Assembly: GCA_026928325.1 (NCBI GenBank) | Contig: JAIXKS010000037.1 | Coordinates: forward strand, 1 to 64,000 | DNA from: Chitinophagales bacterium | GTDB taxonomy: Bacteria; Bacteroidota; Bacteroidia; Chitinophagales; Saprospiraceae | Length of the DNA stretch: 64,000 bases | Direction: 5' to 3' | In this document: positions 26,655-36,268 of the stretch, piece by piece | Layout of the letters: every line of letters starts with the position of its first letter | Numbering within the stretch: position 1 is the first letter of the stretch | Made by a program: the position numbers and the translations under genes | Notes under the pieces: model-generated | Told to the model about the DNA's origin: nothing | Seen by the model: the letters and a program-made list of their open reading frames with translations, nothing else | The model's database searches: none

Positions 26655-29600
26655 TTATCTCACTATGAAGATTTTATATGGAATGACGGCCTTACTCGTT
26701 TTGATATTAAGAATATAAAGGCCTCCTTCGACTTCTTGGATATCTAGTGATACGTGGTCGTTAGCGTCATTCAAGACCAATTTTTCTTTAATGACCTGAC
26801 CAGCTGTATTCATTAATTGTACGGTATAAGATTCAGTCATTGCTTTAGACATTTGAATCTGAACGAATTCATTAGCTGGGTTTGGATAAACCTTGATACC
26901 ATATTCAGCGATTAGATCTGCCACACCAACTGTAATGCCAACAGCCTTTGTAATGGTGTCATTACCACAACCATTGGATACAATCAAGGTAACGATATAT
27001 TCGCCACTCTTTGTATAAGTATGCTCAGGATTTAAGGCTTCACTAGTGCCATTATCTCCAAAATCCCAAAACTGTACTGACTGTCCTGAACCTGTCATAG
27101 TAAATTGAACAGTGCCATCCTTTGCTGTAAAATCAAAATCAGCTTTAGGTACAGTTGTTACATGAACTGTAGAAATAATAGTATCTGAACCAAAACTATT
27201 AGTAGCAACTAATAACACTTTGTAAGAACCTGGAGCCGTGTAGCGTACCTCAGGGTTTGCATCCGAAGAAGTAGCAGGTACACCACCTTCAAATTCCCAA
27301 TAGTAAGTATCTCCACCTTGACCAGCAAACTGAATGCTCGTGTTTGAACATAAAATACCACCGCCATTGGCCGTAAATGAAGCATCCGGATAGGCATTAA
27401 TGACAAACTGAACAGTATCTGAAACAGCGTCACCACACTTATTGGAATTGGTCAAGACAACGTTATATACTCCGTTTTTCTTCGCCACGAAAGTTGGATT
27501 ATCTCCTATAAGCGATTCAGAAAACTCATCGTTAAATATTTCCCAAGAAGCGGATGAACCACTACTTCCTGTATTTGTTAATTCAATTTCATTTCCTGAT
27601 ACTTGGCCGGTAAAAGAAGCCGTAACCGGATCTAAAACTATTACAAAATCCTCCTTCGTAGTCGTACCTTGACCAGACGAATTGGTAACCGTCAATGAAA
27701 CATTGTATTTTCCAGAATTAGCATAGGTAACTACTGGATTTTCGTCTGTTGAAGTTGCAGGTGTTCCTCCTTCAAATGTCCAGGCCCAAGATGTAGCCGA
27801 AGGTGAAGAGAAGTTCTCAAATGCAACGGTCTCACCAGGACAAATCACCACTTCTTGTGCATTAAAATCAGCTGTAGGAAGTAATAATACCTCGATCTCT
27901 CTTACGTATTCTGTGATACCACATCGGTTTTCTGCGGTTAATGTAACTACATAAACACCTTCTTGAGCAAAGGTATGTGACGGATCAGTCTCCGTTGATG
28001 TTGCTCCATCTCCAAAATTCCAATTAAAATTATTGCTGCCAGAAATATTTTGAAAGAAATCAAGTTTCAAACCATCCGCTCTAAACGTGAAAGAAACGCT
28101 TGGTTTAGGTTCGACGATGATATAATTATTCAATTCGACTGCATTACTTCCATTGGCATTGGTTACCGTAAGTTTCACCTTGAAAGTTCCTCCTATGTTA
28201 TATTGCACTAATGGATTTGCTTCAGAAGAAGTCGCTGGAAGCCCACCTTCAAACTCCCATAAGTAAGATGAAGGACCATAAGTCGAAGTACTCGTAAATT
28301 GTACAGATTCACCCGCACAAATCGGATCTGTAAAATCAGAAGTAAATGAAGGTATTGGCGCTATTGCTATGACAATCGTATCTGTGATTGTTCTATTGGC
28401 ACAACTATTGGAAACAGTTTGCACTACTACATAAGTTCCATTATCTGCATAATTATGGGTTGGATTTTTATCTGAGCTTGTTGTTCCATCACCGAAACTC
28501 CAGCTATAACCAGTACCATAACTTGAAGTATCTGTAAATGCAACCTGACTGCCGTTAGCTAAATAAGAAAATCCGGGAATTGGAGATTCACTCACCACGA
28601 TGAGGCTCGTCTCTGTTTTCGTAACCGTACCAGCGCCATTCGTAACATCAAGGGTAACGTCATACGAACCGGCAAGATTATACACCACTACGGGATTTTC
28701 GTCGGTAGATGTAGCAGGCGTTCCTCCAGGGAAGGTCCAAAGGTAAGTATCGCCATCTTTAGATAAATTCAAAAAATTAACAGTCAATGGATTACATCCT
28801 GAATTGACGCTCGCTGTAAAATCAACTTCGGGTTCTACAAGAATCTCTACATAGTAAGAGATCGTCTGTTGACCACAATCATTATAAACAGTTAAGGTAA
28901 CTAAATACACGCCATTCGAAGCATAAGTGTGAATCGGATTCTGCTGATAAAAATCGAAATTTCCATCGCCGAAATCCCACTGATAAGAAAGGCCACCAGC
29001 CCCTGATTCATAAAAACTAACCGTACGACCATCAACATCATAAGTAAAATCTGCCGTTGGTGATTCTATGCCATCAATCGTAATTGAAAGCACTTTTGTA
29101 TCTTGTTGGCCTCCATTATAGGCGGTAAGCGTTACAGAATAAGTGCCTGGAGAATAATAAAAAATTAAAGGATTTTCCTGTGTTGAAGATGCCGGATAAC
29201 CTCCTTCGAAAGTCCAATTGTAGGACGATGCAAATGTCGATTCATTTGTAAACTGAACTTGCACCGGATAACATTGCTCTATAATCTGATAAGAGAAATT
29301 AGCTACCGGAGCATTATTAGATATACAAGTACTCAAACAGTAGATACCCGCATAAAAGTTTTCGATTTCATACTTTGAATTACTATGCCAAAAATTTGCA
29401 TGGCTAACCGAAGGTGCCATTATTCCATTCGGGCTATGATCTGCATTAAAGTTATGTCCAATCTCGTGGGCTTGCATACATCGCTTTAAATCTCCATCAG
29501 AAGAAAAGTCTTGTAGTACATTATATTTGTAATAAGTACAAACCGTACCGACCCAAGCTAAACCAATCGTACTACCATTAAAATTACGATTTGTCCAAAG

Positions 29601-30470
29601 TGATGCAACATCATGGGCTGTAGTAAAGCCACCAGTCGCCCAACTTGTAAAGCTGTTTAACAAAACACCAGAGTCCGTACTAGAACTCCATGGATCACAA
29701 GTTGAACAAGAGGAAATCCACTGCTCATTTAAGATCATTCGCAGTTCGTCGGCAAACTCATCGTCATAATTGGTTTTTACATTATTGAGCACACCCAAAT
29801 TATGATTTTCTGCACCAGATACAGAACCATATTTTTGAACCATAGAATAGTCCGCTGCTAAATTGACTTCTACTTCAAAACACATATTGGCTCGAGCGTC
29901 AATATCTCCATGACGATGTTCGTCTGGGCGATGGCGTTCCATTTCCTCCTTGTATTGCTCATAACCACAACTTAATTCTCTACTTGTAATAACGTCTATG
30001 GTATTATAAACAATAAATTCATTCACTTGAGCTTTAGAAGAATAATGTCTCAAAGGCTCAACAAAATACATATCTTCATGGTCTTGGATAAAACCATATA
30101 TAAAGTCATGATTAAAAGTAAGACTAACTCTACTCTTTGAATTATTCGCGATTACACCATTCATAGGAATCGCAGTCGTACCTTTAAAGGTTTTAACACC
30201 TTCTTCGGTACCTACATTTAGAACATAGTCCTTGCTCACAAGATTAGAATTGACCAAGCTAAGATCCCAAGTCAATTGATCGTTGAGATGTAAGGTTATC
30301 TGACCGCTATTTCGCTTTGTAGTAATCTCCTGATAAATTTGTCGAGAATCCAGTTGTACTACTTCATACTTCCTGAATTTTTCATTCAAGGAAATTTCAT
30401 TTTGAGCTGATAAAAACAGACTCAGTGTACTGAAAAAAAATAGCAGCACAACTTTGAAAAAATTAGCCAT
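26655..30470 (-). CDS. Secreted metzincin metalloprotease with ten PKD-like repeats and T9SS type A sorting domain
   Basis: A 1271-residue exported protein. Residues 1-22 are the signal peptide (ending LFLSAQ). The region ~25-190 looks like a reprolysin-type propeptide and ends in a His/Arg/Asp-rich stretch (RHRPDEHRHGDIDARAN). The peptidase domain, ~195-385, contains the zinc motif HEIGHNFNADH (335-345) and a Met-turn IMAPS (M351), as in M12B-like metzincins. Ten PKD-like domains follow (~388-1185), alternating two sequence types. The last ~80 residues, from YPNPANEFVQIQM, form a type A sorting domain. It should act as a cell-surface or extracellular protease. A PorV-like gene lies just upstream in the same direction. 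Confidence 0.9.
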   Translation of the reverse strand: MANFFKVVLLFFFSTLSLFLSAQNEISLNEKFRKYEVVQLDSRQIYQEITTKRNSGQITLHLNDQLTWDLSLVNSNLVSKDYVLNVGTEEGVKTFKGTTAIPMNGVIANNSKSRVSLTFNHDFIYGFIQDHEDMYFVEPLRHYSSKAQVNEFIVYNTIDVITSRELSCGYEQYKEEMERHRPDEHRHGDIDARANMCFEVEVNLAADYSMVQKYGSVSGAENHNLGVLNNVKTNYDDEFADELRMILNEQWISSCSTCDPWSSSTDSGVLLNSFTSWATGGFTTAHDVASLWTNRNFNGSTIGLAWVGTVCTYYKYNVLQDFSSDGDLKRCMQAHEIGHNFNADHSPNGIMAPSVSHANFWHSNSKYEIENFYAGIYCLSTCISNNAPVANFSYQIIEQCYPVQVQFTNESTFASSYNWTFEGGYPASSTQENPLIFYYSPGTYSVTLTAYNGGQQDTKVLSITIDGIESPTADFTYDVDGRTVSFYESGAGGLSYQWDFGDGNFDFYQQNPIHTYASNGVYLVTLTVYNDCGQQTISYYVEILVEPEVDFTASVNSGCNPLTVNFLNLSKDGDTYLWTFPGGTPATSTDENPVVVYNLAGSYDVTLDVTNGAGTVTKTETSLIVVSESPIPGFSYLANGSQVAFTDTSSYGTGYSWSFGDGTTSSDKNPTHNYADNGTYVVVQTVSNSCANRTITDTIVIAIAPIPSFTSDFTDPICAGESVQFTSTSTYGPSSYLWEFEGGLPATSSEANPLVQYNIGGTFKVKLTVTNANGSNAVELNNYIIVEPKPSVSFTFRADGLKLDFFQNISGSNNFNWNFGDGATSTETDPSHTFAQEGVYVVTLTAENRCGITEYVREIEVLLLPTADFNAQEVVICPGETVAFENFSSPSATSWAWTFEGGTPATSTDENPVVTYANSGKYNVSLTVTNSSGQGTTTKEDFVIVLDPVTASFTGQVSGNEIELTNTGSSGSSASWEIFNDEFSESLIGDNPTFVAKKNGVYNVVLTNSNKCGDAVSDTVQFVINAYPDASFTANGGGILCSNTSIQFAGQGGDTYYWEFEGGVPATSSDANPEVRYTAPGSYKVLLVATNSFGSDTIISTVHVTTVPKADFDFTAKDGTVQFTMTGSGQSVQFWDFGDNGTSEALNPEHTYTKSGEYIVTLIVSNGCGNDTITKAVGITVGVADLIAEYGIKVYPNPANEFVQIQMSKAMTESYTVQLMNTAGQVIKEKLVLNDANDHVSLDIQEVEGGLYILNIKTSKAVIPYKIFIVR

Positions 30471-30804
30471 AAAATTTAATGTAAAAATGTGTTGTTAGAA
30501 AATAATATTACAAGTAAAACCTGTTATTAGAAAAATTGATGCAAATAAAACAAATTATTTATAAACATCAAATATAATCTTATGATATTTTTAAAAATCT
30601 TAACACATAATTAATCTTAATAGCTTAATACATTTTCCTTATAATCTATAGGAAAGCATTTACAAATTGAAGACCTTTTAGACTTAAAATGATTTTTCGA
30701 TTAGAAGATAGCTCCTTAGTGGGAACAAGCCAACTTCGTAAAATTTCTATATATTACCGTATAAAATAAGATTAATAAATGCAAAAATAAATAAAAGATC
30801 TAAA
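30471..30804. other. 334-bp intergenic region upstream of the metalloprotease gene
   Basis: AT-rich DNA between the PorV-like gene and the protease gene, both leftward. The only -7-like box on the minus strand is TATTTTTG at 30782-30789, which would give an unusually long ~300-nt leader, so I do not rely on it. No terminator-like hairpin, repeat or RNA gene was found. Confidence 0.35.
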
Positions 30805-31893
30805 TTATTTACTTGCAACAAAATCCAATCCCAAACTAAAAATATGAGAAACCAACACACCACTTACGCTACCGATATTCGCAAGTGCGTAATCGACTTT
30901 CAATCGTCCTAGCTTAAGTCCTAAACCAACATTAGGTTGAATCTCAAACTGACGTTGGGATGTATTGACAGGATTGATGACGGATTGCATATTGCCCAGA
31001 CCCCCTCTTACAAAAACCTTATCTGCATAACCGACTTCCAACCCAAGACTTGGATCTAAGTTAAACTTATTAGAAGAAATAACAGAGGCCTTCGTTCCAT
31101 AAGTTGAAAAATTTAAGTCAATTTCTGCCAAGTAAGAAAAGTTGCCTTTAGAAAATGTATATGCAGCTGCAGCAATAACTCTGGGTAGTGTCAATTCCGT
31201 ACTACTAACGGGAATCTCGTTGTTTGTGCTTTGAAAAACCTTCTTTTCATCTTCCTTTAGGTTAAAAGACCAAGCATTAAATGTAGTAGTAATATCTCTA
31301 CCTGAAACGCCTAAAGTAAAGTTGGGCGAAACTTTATACAAGGCACTAAAATCCGCACCAAAGCCCCAAGCTTTACCAAAAGAGCCAATAGACCTGTGAA
31401 TTACTTTAATATTTCCGCCGAGTGACCATTTTTGGTCTTCTCCTAAGGCTCTTGCATAAGAAAAAATCGCAGCAAAATCAGCAGCAGAAAAACTGGTAAC
31501 GCGGTCGTAATCAATCGTGCCATCCGGTCCAATCAAATTTAACGTATTCGGAATGTTATCAACGCCTAAGCGGATAAAAGAAAATGCAGCTACATGACTT
31601 TGCTCTCCCGACATTTTTTTAGCGATAGAAACATAGTCATAATTTGCAATACCTCCAAACCAATTTGCGTGCATTGCATTGATTTGCAAATCGGATTCAA
31701 CTTGAATTAACGAAGCCGGATTCCAATAACCCGCAGTCCCGTCAAAAACAGAAGCAACTACGGATCCAGACATACCATGAGCTCGAGCACCCACGCCAAT
31801 ATTTAAAAATTCATTGACAAACTTTTGACTATATCCGGTCATATAAGTACTGAAAACTATTGTAACTACAACTAACCAACCTTTATTCCTCAT
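30805..31893 (-). CDS. PorV/PorQ family outer membrane beta-barrel protein
   Basis: A 362-residue protein with an N-terminal signal segment (VVTIVFSTYMTGYSQ) and the family hallmark FLNIGVGARAHGMSGS just after it, followed by DGTAGYWNPASL. The remainder is alternating polar/hydrophobic strands of a FadL-like barrel. In Porphyromonas and Flavobacterium, PorV binds the sorting domains of T9SS cargo at the outer membrane and delivers them to the attachment machinery; PorQ is a related component. Which of the two, or another paralogue, is encoded here cannot be said. Its position immediately upstream of a T9SS cargo protease fits a role in that export. Confidence 0.8.
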   Translation of the reverse strand: MRNKGWLVVVTIVFSTYMTGYSQKFVNEFLNIGVGARAHGMSGSVVASVFDGTAGYWNPASLIQVESDLQINAMHANWFGGIANYDYVSIAKKMSGEQSHVAAFSFIRLGVDNIPNTLNLIGPDGTIDYDRVTSFSAADFAAIFSYARALGEDQKWSLGGNIKVIHRSIGSFGKAWGFGADFSALYKVSPNFTLGVSGRDITTTFNAWSFNLKEDEKKVFQSTNNEIPVSSTELTLPRVIAAAAYTFSKGNFSYLAEIDLNFSTYGTKASVISSNKFNLDPSLGLEVGYADKVFVRGGLGNMQSVINPVNTSQRQFEIQPNVGLGLKLGRLKVDYALANIGSVSGVLVSHIFSLGLDFVASK

Positions 31894-32025
31894 CTGCCAA
31901 TTTTATAATTTAATGTCAATTATATGAACACAATCCATGAAAATCATTTAATTTGTGTAATAAATAACAAATTCAACGCCAAATATTAAGATTTATTATA
32001 TCTTTAACAAAATTATTGAATATTG

Positions 32026-33744
32026 ATGCAAAGAAAATCATTTTATACCATAAGTAAACACACATTATTACTTTTTTTAATATTTAATGTGTTATCATGT
32101 AAAGAAACAATTCAGTCGGATGCGATTTATGAAATCAGCAAATCCATAGAAGCCGATAGTGGTATGGTCGTAACTGCCCACCCTCTTGCTTCAGATATTG
32201 GGCTCCAGATATTAAAAGAAGGCGGCAATGCCATAGATGCAGCCATTGCTGTACAATTTGCCCTAGCCGTTTGTTATCCTGGAGCCGGAAATATTGGAGG
32301 TGGTGGATTTATGGTTTATCGAGATGCCGATGGAAATACCACAACCTTAGATTATCGTGAAAAAGCACCAAAAAATGCTACGCATGATATGTATTTGGAC
32401 GCGCAAGGCCATGTTATCGACAGTTTGAGTAAACTAGGAACATTATCTGTTGGCGTTCCTGGAACTGTTGACGGCATGGTCCAAGCATTTGAAAAATACA
32501 GCAAATTAAAAGATTGGCCTAAGCTCATCCAGCCTGCCATAAAATTAGCTTCAGAAGGTTATCGCATCACAGAACAAGAGGCCAATCACCTAAATGAAAA
32601 TCAAAAACACTTTATCAATAACAACAGAAAGCCAACGAGTTTTCATAAATCACGATGGGAAAAAGGCGATTTACTCATCCAAAAAGAACTAGCAGAGACT
32701 TTGCAGCGCATTGCTACATCAGGTCGAGCGGGATTTTATGAAGGACAAACAGCTGCCTTGATTTTAGACGAAATGAAAGCTCAAGGAGGTATTATCACTG
32801 GTGAAGATTTAGCAAATTATAAAGCTGAATGGCGCGACCCAATCCGAATTCAATATAGAGGGCACGAAATCATTTCTATGCCACCACCATCTTCGGGAGG
32901 TATCGCACTTGGGCAGCTATTAAAGATGATAGAGCCCTATGATATTCAAAATTTAAAATTTCAGTCTGCCGCCGTGGTTCATTTGATAACAGAAGCCGAA
33001 CGTCGGGTTTATGCGGACAGAGCGCATTTTATGGGCGATCCAGATTTTATCCATGTTCCCATAGCGCACCTCCTAGATAGCACCTATCTGGAAATGCGTA
33101 TGGCTGATTTTAATCCTAGGCTTGCTAGCAAGAGCGCAAATATCGTCCACGGCCCTGCAGAGAGCGAAGAAACGACCCATTATTCTATTGTTGATGCTGA
33201 AGGCAATGCCGTATCTATGACCACGACCTTGAATGGAAGCTATGGTTCATATACGGTAGTAGCAGGCGCAGGATTTTTGCTAAATAATGAAATGGATGAC
33301 TTTTCCGTCAAGCCAGGCACACCAAATATGTATGGGCTAATCGGTGCTGAGGCCAATAAAATAGAACCCAATAAGCGGATGCTTTCATCCATGACTCCAA
33401 CGATTATTCTGAAAGATAATGCCTTAAAAATGGTCGTTGGAACACCAGGTGGTTCAACAATTATCACTTCAGTACTTCAAACCATTATCAATGTCCTTGA
33501 TTTTAAGATGGATATTCATCAAGCCATACAAGCTCCTAGATTTCATCACCAATGGTTGCCTGATATGATCTACTGTGAAGCAGATGCCATATCTCCCAAA
33601 GAGCGTAAAATCTTAGAAAGCATAGGTCATAGTTTTCAAGATCGATCACCGATAGGTCGGGTCGAAGGTATCGTTGTAAAGCCGAACGGCAAACTCCATG
33701 GTGCTGCTGACCATAGAGGAGACGATGATGTCAAGGGCTATTGA
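32026..33744 (+). CDS. ggt: Gamma-glutamyltransferase (probable lipoprotein)
   Basis: Hydrolyses or transfers the gamma-glutamyl group of glutathione and related compounds in the periplasm. The 572-residue precursor starts at the ATG at 32026 and has a lipoprotein signal with lipobox NVLSC. The N-terminal nucleophile is T383 in ETTHYSIVDAEGNAVSMTTT, where autoprocessing separates large and small subunits. The substrate-binding SMTPTIILKD and GTPGGSTII motifs follow in the small subunit. It converges with the thioredoxin-like gene, leaving seven bases between the stop codons. Confidence 0.93.
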   Translation: MQRKSFYTISKHTLLLFLIFNVLSCKETIQSDAIYEISKSIEADSGMVVTAHPLASDIGLQILKEGGNAIDAAIAVQFALAVCYPGAGNIGGGGFMVYRDADGNTTTLDYREKAPKNATHDMYLDAQGHVIDSLSKLGTLSVGVPGTVDGMVQAFEKYSKLKDWPKLIQPAIKLASEGYRITEQEANHLNENQKHFINNNRKPTSFHKSRWEKGDLLIQKELAETLQRIATSGRAGFYEGQTAALILDEMKAQGGIITGEDLANYKAEWRDPIRIQYRGHEIISMPPPSSGGIALGQLLKMIEPYDIQNLKFQSAAVVHLITEAERRVYADRAHFMGDPDFIHVPIAHLLDSTYLEMRMADFNPRLASKSANIVHGPAESEETTHYSIVDAEGNAVSMTTTLNGSYGSYTVVAGAGFLLNNEMDDFSVKPGTPNMYGLIGAEANKIEPNKRMLSSMTPTIILKDNALKMVVGTPGGSTIITSVLQTIINVLDFKMDIHQAIQAPRFHHQWLPDMIYCEADAISPKERKILESIGHSFQDRSPIGRVEGIVVKPNGKLHGAADHRGDDDVKGY

Positions 33745-33751
33745 AATCTAT

Positions 33752-34177
33752 TTATTTGAGATATCCTTGCACTTCTTGTAAGAGTTGAGCTTCCTTTTTG
33801 TATCCAAGGATACGCTTTTCTACCTTACCAGAAGGGCTAATAATCAACATCAAAGGATGGGCTTGCACTTCATATCGCTTGGAGAGCTCAATGCCTTCTC
33901 CCTTCTCCGCATCCACATCAATATTAATAAAGCTTTTGTTAAATTTATCAGCGACTGCTTCCGTTTTAAAAGTAGTTTTCTTAAGCAACATACATGGACC
34001 ACACCAAGTAGCATATACGTTCATGAATACCATTTTATTTTCCTTTTTCGCTTTCGCCAAAGCCTGATTAAAAGTAATATTCTGGAATAAAATCTCTTTA
34101 TCCGAAGCCGATTTGACAGCTGAAAAAGAACTAAAAATTAAGACCAAAGACAATAAACTTAAAAATCCTTTCATCAT
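33752..34177 (-). CDS. Exported thioredoxin-like protein
   Basis: A 141-residue protein starting at tandem ATGs (34177/34174) with signal peptide MMKGFLSLLSLVLIFSSF... (cut near VKSA). A thioredoxin fold with the redox motif WCGPC (in VYATWCGPCM), followed by the DVDAEKGEGIELSKRY segment and the cis-proline in VQAHPLMLI. It belongs to the Thioredoxin_7/DsbD-gamma-like group and should act as a periplasmic thiol-disulfide reductant or oxidant. Starting further upstream would spoil the signal peptide. No obvious partner gene is adjacent. Confidence 0.85.
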   Translation of the reverse strand: MMKGFLSLLSLVLIFSSFSAVKSASDKEILFQNITFNQALAKAKKENKMVFMNVYATWCGPCMLLKKTTFKTEAVADKFNKSFINIDVDAEKGEGIELSKRYEVQAHPLMLIISPSGKVEKRILGYKKEAQLLQEVQGYLK

Positions 34178-34277
34178 TTTATTTTTTTGAAATTTACTTA
34201 ACAAGACAAATATATACCATTACAACATTAAAAATATAAAATTGATGACAAATTTGTCGTAAACTTCAAAAAAAACA

Positions 34278-34901
34278 TCAAGGTAGTTTTATAACGCGGT
34301 AGCTTACCCTCGTATCGAAAATGGATTGAAGCATAGCTTCTGCTAATTCCTTAGTGGGTAAAGGTCGAAACTTTTTGAAGAGACCAAAACTATTAAAAAA
34401 ATGCACCATCGCCACTGCATATCGTTCATTTTTTCGGTCCGAATTTTTTCGATCTAAAAGTCCGGGCCTAACGACAATCAAGGATTGAAATCCAATTTGT
34501 TGAATAGCCACTTCTAATTGACCTTTCATTTTTGAATAAAAAACACTAGAGTTGGGATTAGCGCCACTAGCCGATAAAAGTATGAATACGGGAATACCAT
34601 TTTGTTTGGCATGGTTTGCGAATTCATTTTGATAATTAAAATCTACTTTCCACTGTGCCTCCTTACTTCCTGCTTGCTTCAAGGTCGTTCCCATACACGA
34701 AATCGCTACATCTCCGGTAATCAGCGAGATCCAAGAATCAGGTTGGTCAAAATCCACCTCGTGAATATATAATTTATGATGTCGGAGTGCAAGCGCCTTT
34801 CTCACAAAAACATGAACCGTTTCTATCGCTTCATGATCTAGTAACAGCTCCAACAAATCCTTTCCGGTAGCACCCGTCGCTCCAATCATACAAACTTTCA
34901 T
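34278..34901 (-). CDS. NAD(P)-binding Rossmann protein (HTATIP2/atypical SDR-like)
   Basis: Starting at the ATG at 34901 (MKVCMIGATGATGKDLLELL) it has 207 residues with an N-terminal dinucleotide-binding glycine motif GATGATG. The segments AISCMGTTLKQAGS, ILLSASGANPNSSVFYSKMKG and IVVRPGLLDR place it among atypical short-chain dehydrogenases related to HTATIP2/YbjT. The YxxxK active-site pair is present (YSKMK). Substrate unknown; cytoplasmic. An in-frame ATG 27 bases earlier would add nine unrelated residues ahead of the beta-alpha-beta start, so it was not chosen. Confidence 0.8.
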   Translation of the reverse strand: MKVCMIGATGATGKDLLELLLDHEAIETVHVFVRKALALRHHKLYIHEVDFDQPDSWISLITGDVAISCMGTTLKQAGSKEAQWKVDFNYQNEFANHAKQNGIPVFILLSASGANPNSSVFYSKMKGQLEVAIQQIGFQSLIVVRPGLLDRKNSDRKNERYAVAMVHFFNSFGLFKKFRPLPTKELAEAMLQSIFDTRVSYRVIKLP

Positions 34902-35170
34902 CGATGCACAATTTAAAATAAGATACAAAGTTAATAATAATAATCTTGATTTATGAATACATCAAATCCTCTATTAGATGAAGTTTTCAAAAAAAGTGAA
35001 AGCGACATTTATTGACGAATCAATGATTGTCTCAAAGAGCAAAAATTATCGATCGATTATAATCATGAACTTTTAAGTAAAAATTGTTAACAAATTACTA
35101 AAAACACGATTTTAATGAATTATTTATTTAAGTATTCTCAATAAAAGACAGTACACAAAAAGAATTGTAT

Positions 35171-35178
35171 TAACTTTG
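35171..35178 (+). promoter_or_regulatory. -7 promoter box of the lpx operon, four bases before the start codon
   Basis: TAACTTTG matches TAnnTTTG and ends at 35178, while the lpxD ATG begins at 35183. With the usual 4-7 nt from this box to the transcript start, the mRNA would begin at or next to the A of ATG. No clear -33 element is visible. Confidence 0.55.
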
Positions 35179-35182
35179 CCCA

Positions 35183-36229
35183 ATGCAGATAACAGCAAAA
35201 CAAATTGCAGAAATATTAAATGGTTCCATTTCAGGTAATCCTGATGCGATAATCACGGGTCCTTCCAAGATCGAAGATGGGAAACCTGGGACTATAACTT
35301 TTTTGGCGAATCCGAAGTACAAAGATTATATTTATACAACGGAAGCTTCCGTAGTACTCGTCAATAAGGATTTTGAACCCGAATCAGCCATCCAACCTAC
35401 CCTTATCAAGGTTGACAATGTATATGCTTCCTTAGCAATCCTTATGGAAAATTTCAATTCCGGAATTTCAATCCCATCGGGTGTTGCATCGACAGCAATA
35501 ATTGATTCTACAGCAAGGTTAGGAGACCATGCTCATATTGATGACCATGTCATCATCAAGCCTTATGTGACCATAGGCCATAATGCGAGAATTTACGGTC
35601 AAGTTTTCATAGGAGACCGAGTCCAAATTGGCAATGATGTCACGATCTATCCGGGCGTAAAAATTTATCACAATTGCGTAATTGGAGATCGCGTGATTAT
35701 CCATGCTAACAGCGTTATAGGCAGTGATGGTTTTGGATTTGCGAAAACTGAAGATGGGCAGTATAAGAAGATTCCACAAACAGGAAATGTTGTCATCGAA
35801 AATGATGTAGAAATAGGTAGCAATACGGTTATTGACCGTGCTTCGATCGGATCCACCACCATTGGGCAAGGTGCTAAATTGGATAATCTTATTCAAATCG
35901 CCCATAATGTTCAAATCGGTCACGGAGCAGCTATTGCGGCTCAATCCGGTATTGCAGGAAGTTCGACCGTAGGGCGAGATTGTATTATTGGCGGTCAAGT
36001 CGGCGTCGTCGGACATATCCAAATTGCAGATGGAGTTATGATTCAAGCTCAATCGGGAGTTGCTTCGTCTGTGAAAGAAGTTGGCAGCAAATTATATGGA
36101 TATCCAGCCATCAATTATCAGTCATATTTAAAATCCTATGCTTATTTTAGGAAATTGCCAGATATGGCGAGTCAACTTCGATATCTTGAATCAAGAGTGC
36201 AACAACTCGAAAATGGGAAAAAAGATTAA
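35183..36229 (+). CDS. lpxD: UDP-3-O-acylglucosamine N-acyltransferase
   Basis: Third step of lipid A synthesis: transfers a 3-hydroxyacyl chain from acyl-ACP to the 2-amino group of UDP-3-O-acylglucosamine. The 348 residues comprise the N-terminal uridine-binding domain (1-100, [24 protein letters not shown]), a left-handed beta-helix of hexapeptide repeats (~105-310) and a C-terminal helix ([11 protein letters not shown]). The catalytic His is H241 in [13 protein letters not shown]. First gene of the lpxD, lpxC-fabZ, lpxA and ABC ATPase cluster; 39 nt separate it from lpxC-fabZ. Confidence 0.96.
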   Translation: MQITAKQIAEILNGSISGNPDAIITGPSKIEDGKPGTITFLANPKYKDYIYTTEASVVLVNKDFEPESAIQPTLIKVDNVYASLAILMENFNSGISIPSGVASTAIIDSTARLGDHAHIDDHVIIKPYVTIGHNARIYGQVFIGDRVQIGNDVTIYPGVKIYHNCVIGDRVIIHANSVIGSDGFGFAKTEDGQYKKIPQTGNVVIENDVEIGSNTVIDRASIGSTTIGQGAKLDNLIQIAHNVQIGHGAAIAAQSGIAGSSTVGRDCIIGGQVGVVGHIQIADGVMIQAQSGVASSVKEVGSKLYGYPAINYQSYLKSYAYFRKLPDMASQLRYLESRVQQLENGKKD

Positions 36230-36268
36230 ATTAATTTATTCCTCTTCTAATAAATAATAGCAAATAAA

